From: Jacaranda mimosifolia
Taxonomy: Eukaryota; Streptophyta; Magnoliopsida; Lamiales; Bignoniaceae
Assembly: GCA_018894105.1 (NCBI GenBank)
Contig: CM032125.1
Span: 33,155,032-33,219,031, forward strand
Reading direction: 5' to 3'
DNA: 64,000 nucleotides
The position numbers and the translations under genes were made by a program. Below the pieces are notes generated by a model that worked only from the letters and a program-made list of their open reading frames with translations, had not been told where the DNA came from and made no database searches. Positions 57,601 to 64,000 of this stretch are shown in pieces. Every line of letters begins with the position of its first letter. Positions within the stretch are counted from its first letter, which is position 1.

Positions 57601-58625
57601 AGGGTCCTTACTATCCCATCATGCATCCTGATACAAATTGAGCCAATTCCTACAACCCTGCAAGAAGCATCGTTTCCCATAAGCACCTTACCACCATCAA
57701 GTTTTTGGTATGTGGTAAACCAATCTTCTCTTGGGCACATGTGGTAGGAGCAGCCACTATCCAAAATCCATTCAGAGTTTAGTAAAGTTTCAGCAACGTT
57801 GAGAACAAGCCCACCATCAGACTCATCCTCAACAATTCCTGCGACATCATCCCGCTTCTGATCAGAAGTTTCACCTGCATCCTTCGCCTTTCCTCGTTCT
57901 GGACAATTCTGTCTCCAATGCCCCGTTCCACCGCACCTAAAACATTTATCACCGTTTCTAGGCTTGGTTCGGGACTTCGATCGGCCTCTACTCCTTCCCC
58001 TTTCTCTTGGTCTCCCTCTTGCCACCAATCCTTCCCCACTTTCACCATCGTTGCTGCCCAAGACATGTTTTCTCAACTCGTTGGAATTCAATGAGGCTTT
58101 CACATCCTCCATTGAAATCGTATCTCTCCCGTACAACAAAGTAGTAACCAAGTGCTCAAAAGATTTTGGCAGGGAACACAAGAGAATTAAAGCTTGATCC
58201 TCATCATCAATTTTAACATCGATACTAGCGAGATCTAGAATCACCTTATTGAAAAAATCAATATGTTGAGTAATAGATGTACCTTCCTTCATTCTCAATG
58301 TATATAGTCGCTGTTTCAAATACAGCCTATTTGTCAGGGACTTCGTCATATATAGACTCTCCAGCTTCTTCCATAAATCCGCTGGCGTACTTTCCGTGGC
58401 GACCTCTCTCAGTACGTTATCCGCCAATGATAACACCAGAGTACCGTAAGCCTTCGCCATGAACTCATCCTTCTCCTCGTCCGTCAGCGTTTCCGGCAAG
58501 AAATCTCTGCCCTTTAACGCTCTCTGTAATCCTTGTTGACACAAGAGGGCGTGAACCTTCATCTTCCACAGCCCAAAGTCATTCTTCTCATCGAATTTCT
58601 CTACCTCGTACTTCATTCCTGACAT
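54672..58625 (-). CDS. Copia gag-pol polyprotein
   Basis: Single frame without stops from ATG 58625 (MSGMKYEVEKFDEKNDF), 1317 aa. An upstream in-frame TTG at 58634 is less likely; residue numbers below count from that TTG. Order: gag UBN2-like region (about 15-190), Arg-rich stretch and CCHC zinc knuckle CFRCGGTGHWRQNC (231-244), aspartic protease LDSGCSYHMC (Asp292), integrase zinc-binding H422/H426/C453/C456, integrase core with Asp483, Asp546 and Glu582, reverse transcriptase with QMDVKTAFLHG and YVDD (997-1000), and RNase H with DADYAGD (Asp1171), TEAEY and FCDSQSA (Asp1247). All key residues are present. Closest remembered family is TNT1-94 of tobacco. Confidence 0.96.
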   Translation of the reverse strand: MSGMKYEVEKFDEKNDFGLWKMKVHALLCQQGLQRALKGRDFLPETLTDEEKDEFMAKAYGTLVLSLADNVLREVATESTPADLWKKLESLYMTKSLTNRLYLKQRLYTLRMKEGTSITQHIDFFNKVILDLASIDVKIDDEDQALILLCSLPKSFEHLVTTLLYGRDTISMEDVKASLNSNELRKHVLGSNDGESGEGLVARGRPRERGRSRGRSKSRTKPRNGDKCFRCGGTGHWRQNCPERGKAKDAGETSDQKRDDVAGIVEDESDGGLVLNVAETLLNSEWILDSGCSYHMCPREDWFTTYQKLDGGKVLMGNDASCRVVGIGSICIRMHDGIVRTLTDVRHVPDLKKNLISLGTLDKNGCEYRARDGVPRVSKGAMLIMKGEKRNGLYILQGNTISGTAAVSSSINDTTRLWHMRLGHMSERGMSELSKRGLLCGEKTGELDFCEQCVLGKQHRVKFSTAVHRTKGTLDYIHSDLWGPSQVPSKGGARYMLTFIDDFSRRVWVYLLKHKDEVFVNFKQWKTLIEKQTGKEIKRLRTDNGLEFCNKEFQEFCEKEGIVRHRTVVHTPQQNGVAERMNRTILERVRCMLFNAGLSKDFWAEAINTACYLVNRSPSTALDCKTPMEVWSGSPADYSNLRVFGCPAYAHVRDGKLEPRARKCIFLGYADGVKGYRLWCNDDKGSKMIISRDVTFDESAMVKKVEQQESGQQGVKEKVEIHIDPPQVSKGKQKVVDEAGESTLPPNQQQENEPLQNYRLARDRERRQIKPPQRYAYSDLVAYALSSAEEFVGDDPVSYKEAISRPDSDKWVAAMSEEMESLHKNSTWELVDVPKGQKIVGCKWIYKKKEGIPGVEDARCKARLVAKGFTQREGVDFHEVFSPIVKHTSIHVLLAMVALFDMELEQMDVKTAFLHGELEEQIYMSQPEGFVVPGKQNQACLLKRSLYGLKQSPRQWYKRFDAFITKIGYTRNKFDCCVYYKICSDSLLVYLLLYVDDMLIASRNISEINQLKAQLSEEFEMKDLGNAKKILGMEIIRDRQAGLLYLSQQHYIEKVLERFGMNKSKPVNTPLAAHFRLSSDLSPSTEEEVEHMSNVPYASAVGSLMYAMVCTRPDISHAVSVVSRYMHKPGKTHWLAVKWIMRYLRGSAGRCLRYSQSNSTTRIIGYVDADYAGDLDSRRSMTGYMFCVSSCTVSWKATLQSSVALSTTEAEYMALAEGVKEGIWLKGLIDDMGMTSEITKIFCDSQSAIHLSKNQAFHERTKHIDVRYHFVRDMVSQGVMLVDKVGTKDNPADMLTKAVPGIKFEHCLDLINICRLR

Positions 58626-58637
58626 CTGATCCAACCT

Positions 58638-58649
58638 GCTCCGATACCA
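58638..58649 (-). other. tRNA-Met primer-binding site of the copia element
   Basis: TGGTATCGGAGC on the minus strand, three bases inside the 5' LTR. It matches the plant initiator-Met tRNA primer site with one difference. Confidence 0.9.
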
Positions 58650-58652
58650 GTT

Positions 58653-59064
58653 TGTTTGAACTCAGGAGGATCTATTGCGGAAACAATGAAATAATAGTAA
58701 AGTAATTCAATGTAAAGTGACAACAAGATTTAACGTGGTTCGGCGATGTGCCTAATCCACCCGACAAAGAAAAGGAATTTTATTGATCTCAAATCAAAGT
58801 GCAAGTACAAACTTAAATCCCACGAATCTCACGAAAACACCTAACACCCTCCTTCTAAACTCCGTCTTGAGAGAATTACTCAAAAGCAGTAAAGAAGCCC
58901 TTGTGTTATGTTCGTGATGATTTCTTTGAAAGAAACAACTAATATTTATAGTCAAAAAGACTACTTTACCTAGGATTAGGAAACCCAATAAAAGAAGGAG
59001 TCCTAATTCTAGTCAAACTTGATCTCCTTGTCAAACTTACCTCAATTTCAAGGCAAAATCAACA
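58653..59064 (-). repeat. 5' LTR of the copia element
   Basis: 412 bp, two transitions away from the 3' LTR. Should contain the element's promoter on the minus strand. Confidence 0.97.
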
Positions 59065-59089
59065 CCAAAAATATTGCCAATGCTCATAA

Positions 59090-61200
59090 GATATATGCAT
59101 ACCAGAAGCTGACTGGCAATACTCTCTGTTGTAGGATTTTCCGCCATTGTAATAAGCCAGAAATATATTTTCTACCGTTGCTTTTATCAGCACTTTGTTG
59201 TAAGATATATATGTTTGTTTACTGGCTCTGTAAGAAAATATGTACCACCACTTTCTGTTAATAATATGCTTGAAAGTCTAATAACTATAGTTGGTCTGGT
59301 TTTCGGTTTTTTAGTTTCATCCCTTCATTCCTCCTCCCGGCAGGACCTCTTCTGCCGAACCCCACCTTCCGGTAAATTCCCGCCATGCCAGCATGTTTAC
59401 TGGCTCTTTTTGAAGGTAAGTAACTACTTTCTTCGGGTTTTCTAGATTCCATACTTATGATTTTGACTTATTATTACGTATTTAATTTTTAATTATTCAT
59501 ATCAATTTGATTTAATTCTCACATTCAAACCATCATAAAGTGAAAAATTATGATTCTTTAATGGTTCTTCCATGAAATTATTTTCTTAAAAATTAAATTA
59601 TGAAAAATAAAATAAAAATTATTATACTAAATAACCAAATTAACCTTACTACTATAAAGAAATTAAAAATTCTTTTTTTTTATATTAAATTTTAATTCAA
59701 TTAGAGAATTAATTTTTTCTTAGAAAAAATTAATTTTTGTGTCCTATAATACACACATATATTTATACAAATAAATATTTTTATAGATACATAATATTTA
59801 TTATGCACGTACATACATACACATATTTATATAAATATATATTATATATACATATGTACAAACATATATGTATATACATACATTTTAATACCCCTCTTGT
59901 TTCTCCTGCCCCCACCCCAAACTCCAGACCACCTGCCCCCGCCCCTTACCGCCACCGCGCTGCCCCCGAGTTCCTGGTTGGCCGTGGCAACCAGGGCCAG
60001 GCAACTGTTGGTCGCCAGGCAAACTTCCAGGCAGGAAGCTTGCTCAGCCATCTTCCAAACAGCGCCTGGAAGCTTTGGCGGCCCCCGTGAGCTTCCAGGT
60101 GACCACCTAAAATCTCAGCCGGCATGGCCAAAGGCCGCCTGGCCAGATCTAGCCAGGCGGCTGCCATGGCCAACCAGCCGTGGGAGGAAATTTCCCAATT
60201 TTTTTTAAATATATTTTAAATTTATATATATATATTTAGTTAAAGTATTTTAAGTTTTAATTGATTTTTTTTGGCCAACATGAAAATAGAAAACCCATTT
60301 AGGTGACATTTAAGCAAAATTTTCAATTTTAAAATCTTTTGGCGTGCCATGTTAGCAATTTCGGTCAATTTTTGCAATTTTGGCAACAATCAAATTAAAT
60401 GTGTCAATTTTTTTATTTTCATAGGAATAACTTTTTAATTACGTAAAATATAGGATAAAATTAAAAATTAAATAAATTTATAGGACAAGAAAAAATTAAT
60501 TTTTTTAATTGAACTAGAATTTAATATTAAAAAAGAAAGAATTTTTAATTTTTATGGTAATAAAGTTAATTAAATTATTTAATATAATGATATTTATTTT
60601 ATTTTAAAATAAGAATTAAATTAAATTAATATAAATTAAAATATGAATACGTTATGATAAGTTAAAATTATGAGATGCGACTTAGAAAACCCGTACTTTA
60701 TGTTACCTACTGTCAGTGTTATGTCAGCATTATGCTAGCGTTGATCAAGGAACAAAACCATACATTTATGTTTATTTAAAATTATTTAATTTTTATTTAA
60801 ATAATTTACTAATTTAAATAATTTACTAATTGTTTTGTTTAATTTTAAAATACTATTTTTGTCCTTTGTTCAAGATTTGTTTGTCCCACATTTAGCCTTT
60901 ATTTTTTCTTAGGTAATGTTTGATTATATTTTGTATGTTTTATATTATGTGTTTTGAAAAAATGAATTTTGAAAGTCGATTTGGAAAATGTGATGAATAT
61001 TTGTTTATATTTTTAGAAATAATTAAAAAATTATTTTGATGAGTTTTGTTATATTTGTTTATGTTTTGAAAAAAAATATATTTTATTATAATAATTAAAT
61101 TAATACGTTTTTATTGAATTTTTTAAATAAAAATTAATTAAATAATTTTATTATTATAAAAATAATGATAAAATATATGATATATTATTAGTATCATAGA
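59090..61200. other. AT-rich intergenic DNA with a GC-rich island
   Basis: Mostly A/T runs. A GC-rich block (about 59900-60190) interrupts it: CCCCACCCC-type runs, then self-similar words such as CCAGGCGGC, GCCATGGCC and TTCCAGG. Several frames are open through it, but only because of base composition. At 60905-61200 there is an AT-rich TTTGTTTATGTTTTG-type stretch like those elsewhere in the window. No gene recognised. Confidence 0.5.
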
Positions 61201-61229
61201 AGAGGGAATAGCTATTGCTATAGTAATTT

Positions 61230-62250
61230 TTGTCCCGGCGGCCCCACCTCATCTTTTATTTTTGGGTTAACTTTGGCCCTCTGTTTTCCAGATGTTCCAT
61301 GTTTGATGATGTACCTGCCAGTGCCACCGAAGTACCCAACACCCTGCATGTCTTGCTATTTATCCCTTTTTTCTTTACTTTTGGTTTGGCTTCTTCGATC
61401 ACAAATATTTGCGCCGACCTTCGTTGGTACAGGAGAAAATTTTCTGGATATAAGAAATTCCTTTCTCAATCAATTGTTGTATACTCATCCATCAAATTTA
61501 CGCCACCCAGCCATCGTTGTATGTTCTTCTTTCTTAGTGTTTCATGGTTTCATTCGGACGGGAAAGGCTGTTCAGGGTTCGAGCTTTGGCTTTTTTTGCG
61601 GGTTATGATCAAGAGGGCTGAGTTTTCTTGGTTTCTTGATTATAATCGCTCTGTTTTCTGATTTTTTTTCCTCTTGGGTTTTCTTTTTTTCTTTTTTTGA
61701 TTGTTATGTTTAGAGTTCATATTTCTTGTTTTCATGGGATTGGTTCTTTTTAGATGAGTTATCTTGTTTCGAATTCTGATTGTAATATGGTTACTAGTAT
61801 TGAGGGTTCTTTATTTCTTGAGGCCATGCTTTATTTTTTGATATGGGCTTTTTCTATCTGTGACGTTTTGGTTGAGTTTGTTGTTATAGAGTTAAGGCTG
61901 TTAAAGTTTTATATTCTTGATTGATAACCCTTTATTTCTGCTGAAAATTTGACTTTCTTGTTCAATAGCAACACTCTTGGGATTCTTCCTATTTACTTTT
62001 ATTTGTGTCTTAAAGTTGTTATCCCTCTTTTCTTTTGATGAACTGTGATTATGCTAGTACAGAGTTTTTCATTTTTTATACGAAATTCAGAATTCTTGTT
62101 TGTATAATCCAGGTATGCAGTTTCTTTGTTGTTCAAGAGAGTTCTAAGTCATCTTTGCTTGAATTTTTTGGTGACTCAGACTCTGAGTGCTTCTTTACGA
62201 ATAAAAAGTATGAAGCAATCAAATAAGAGAGCTTATACATGTGGAAATTT
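61230..62250 (+). other. Possible 5' end of a plus-strand transcript (unrecognised)
   Basis: A more balanced stretch (61230-61640) with short open frames is followed by strongly T-rich, intron-like DNA (61640-62100). A plausible acceptor near 62112 (TATAATCCAG) precedes a short frame (VQESSKSSLLEFFGDSDSE) ending at 62226. This pattern resembles a leader exon plus intron of a gene extending rightward, or a non-coding RNA. I could not match any protein family. Confidence 0.2.
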
Positions 62251-63064
62251 GCAACGAGTATCTTTTCTTTTTCTGTGTTTGTTAGTATAGTAATCCATTC
62301 TGCTAACGGAGTCTCCTTTACTTTTGATATCTATCGAATCATTTCAGTTTTGAAGCTTCTACTTTGAAATATTAGTTTAATGGAGTTTATTAGTCACTAT
62401 GTTTAGGAACTTGAAAGGTTTTTGAAACAGCCCACTGCACGTAATCAACATTTCTGGGGGTGGTCCAGAAGGCTTGAAGCTAAAGGGAGACAGTCTGACT
62501 AACATGCTTCTGGTCCCGAGAATATTTTTTGCTGTTTTGTTTCTGCTGTGCTGCTGATTTGAATCTGTTTTGCTGCTTAATGGTGATTTTGCTCCCCTTT
62601 TGTGGCAGAATTCGACTCTGCTAGAGCCTCTGAATAACAGTGTTTAAACTTCTTGTAGTTGGGTGAATTTTGACGCTGCAATCTGTGGATTGAATGGTGA
62701 TCTTAGCCTGACTTGAATTTCAAAGTGCAATTATTTTTGTTTTGATTTGCTTGGGATGTTGTTCTGTTTGTTTGAATTTTGTGTTGTTGTAGTGGTTTTA
62801 TTGCTGGAAATATGCAATTTTTGTGGCTTCTGATGCTGAGCATGCATGACACTATCAGACACTTTTGTATCTGACACTTTTGAGGTCAAAATGTTTTTAG
62901 CAGGGAGCTAGTAACAATTTTTGCTGAACTTTTGCTGCAATGTGAAGTTGAACATAGGGCGGATGGGCCCCAGTTTTGTGCTGAAAATTATTGAAGAGGG
63001 GATTTCATATTTGCTGGACTCAAGTTTATTTAGTTTGCCAGATTTGGGATTCATGCTTCACTGA
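62251..63064. other. Unrecognised stretch before the hAT-like element
   Basis: Moderately T-rich DNA with many TGCTG words and no sustained ORF. It may continue the transcript-like region to its left. Nothing identified. Confidence 0.4.
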
Positions 63065-63072
63065 GTGGGGGC

Positions 63073-63864
63073 CATGGTTCGCAGGAACGGTCGCGGGGAT
63101 CGGAACGGAGAGTGAGGTTCCAGTTCCATTGCAATATCGCGGAACGGTCGTGGGGGTTCCGCATATTTTTATTATTAAATTATTCAAAAAATTTAAATAA
63201 ATTATGAAAAATATGAAAACATTTAAAATTCTATTTCTTGCTTATATAAAGTAATTAGCATAATTTTAAATATCACAAATTAATGTTACAAACTATATTA
63301 ACTTAGCGAAGCTCTTAAATATTAGAAAAACTATTATACAACATAATAAAGACAAAATAATTATAACAATAAATTTCATTTATTCTCTATTCTTGCGAAA
63401 GCTTCCACAAACAAGATTACACAACCCAATTACCCAACCTCACCACTCATCGCCCTCTCTGTCATCTTCCCACGTGTCATAATTCATTTCTCATGGTAGT
63501 ACTACCACATTCCACACACCTATTATTAAAACACTGACATTCCAGAGTCCACACACCCATTATTCCCATCCCTATCATTTCTTATGGCCTTCGACAGTAG
63601 CGAACAAGGGTGGGCAATTTTCAGCAAGAGAAAATTGCATCTTCATCGTTTAGCTGCTTGCTGCAAAAAAACAATTGCGTGCCGCCGTTTCCATTCCCAT
63701 TCCCATTCCGTTCCACCTTGTCGGACCGATTTATCGGTCTGGAACGCCGTTCCAGCGATAAATCGGCCGTTTTTCGCCGTGCCAGTCACACCTCCGTTCC
63801 ACACCGGTGCGACGGAACGCCCATGGCCGTTCCAGTTCCGTATCGGCCGTTCCGGCGAACCATG
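63073..63864. mobile_element. Non-autonomous hAT-like element, 792 bp, with perfect 8-bp target duplication
   Basis: Flanked on both sides by GTGGGGGC (63065-63072 and 63865-63872). The termini are inverted: left CATGGTTCGCAGGAACGG, right in reverse complement CATGGTTCGCCGGAACGG. Both subterminal regions are packed with GGAACGG/CCGTTCC words (transposase-binding-like), while the middle is AT-rich and non-coding. An 8-bp duplication plus subterminal repeats points to hAT. Open frames across the right half are side effects of the GC-rich repeats. Confidence 0.85.
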
Positions 63865-64000
63865 GTGGGGGCTGCTTCGATATTTTGCTTTGTCGGCCTC
63901 ATGTTTAACTCAGTTTTTGCTGCAAGGAGGATTTGATCCTTTTTCGCCCGGAAGGTCAATTGGATTTGCTGTAATTACCCGCTGAAATTGAGAGTTGGAC

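Larger units (their letters stand above)
54198..59064 (-). mobile_element. Nearly intact Ty1/copia LTR retrotransposon (TNT1-94-like), 4867 bp
   Basis: Two 412-bp LTRs (54198-54609 and 58653-59064) differ at only two positions, both transitions (54269/58724 and 54521/58976), and begin TG and end CA. The element is flanked by the 5-bp duplication CCAAA (54193-54197 and 59065-59069). The coding strand is minus, so the right LTR is the 5' LTR. The primer-binding site, polypurine tract and a single uninterrupted gag-pol frame are all present. Low LTR divergence (2/412) implies a recent insertion. Protein order protease-integrase-RT-RNase H defines Ty1/copia. Confidence 0.97.

Noticed and set aside
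59842..60208. Three overlapping ORFs (69-117 codons) on both strands
   Set aside because: They are open only because the island is GC-rich (few stop codons); no protein-like pattern, and frames conflict.
63584..63985. 133- and 108-codon plus-strand ORFs
   Set aside because: They run through the GC-rich subterminal repeats of the hAT-like element and across its right border.
1..64000. CRISPR arrays, bacterial operons, rRNA genes or a biosynthetic gene cluster
   Set aside because: No regularly spaced repeat array, no operon-like gene spacing and no related pathway genes; the content is plant nuclear DNA.

Overview
This window is nuclear DNA from a flowering plant, almost certainly a eudicot. 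The evidence is split genes with short plant-type introns in AT-rich DNA, plant-specific families (SPPL1-type protease, USP-kinase-U-box protein, KIN-10 kinesin), plant promoter motifs (site II/TGGGCY, telo-box, MSA-like) and many plant transposon remnants. The species cannot be fixed from the sequence. All exon joins below were read by eye: splice sites, reading phase and known protein-family continuity agree, but no transcript data were available.

Layout. 1-3906 (minus): the first seven coding exons of tripeptidyl peptidase II, running off the left edge. 4.1-8.0 kb: AT-rich intergenic DNA with a diverged direct-repeat pair and a decayed hAT transposase. 8043-10820 (minus): complete signal peptide peptidase-like 1 (371 aa) with an intronic MITE and a minisatellite. 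12.0-13.25 kb: a diverged tandem duplication and two small overlapping ORFs. 13401-14415 (minus): ribosomal protein eL36 with a typical ribosomal-protein promoter. 15-18.7 kb: AT-rich intergenic DNA. 19448-22664 (plus): class 3 (DAG lipase-like) lipase, 416 aa. 25848-29989 (plus): KIN-10/Kid-like kinesin, 685 aa in 16 exons. 31447-38249 (plus): USP-coiled coil-kinase-U-box protein, 812 aa. About 40.06-51208 (plus): C2H2 zinc-finger protein, 697 aa, with a very long 5' leader intron that holds a dead Ty1/copia element. 53687-54250 (plus): small four-helix membrane protein whose 3' end is hit by a nearly intact Ty1/copia retrotransposon (54198-59064, 412-bp LTRs, 5-bp target duplication). 59.1-64 kb: AT-rich DNA, a GC-rich island, an unrecognised T-rich transcript-like stretch, and a non-autonomous hAT-like element with a perfect 8-bp target duplication (63073-63864).

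The genes are unrelated housekeeping and regulatory genes: proteolysis, intramembrane proteolysis, translation, lipid hydrolysis, mitosis and ubiquitination. They form no operon-like or biosynthetic cluster. The most interesting points are: a kinase domain that has lost both the catalytic-loop Asp and the metal-binding Asn in the U-box protein; two GC-AG introns in neighbouring genes; a young copia insertion that rewrites the C-terminus of a host membrane protein; a phase-compatible alternative promoter and first exon inside the zinc-finger gene; and the hAT-like element near the right edge. I found no convincing wholly new multi-gene system.
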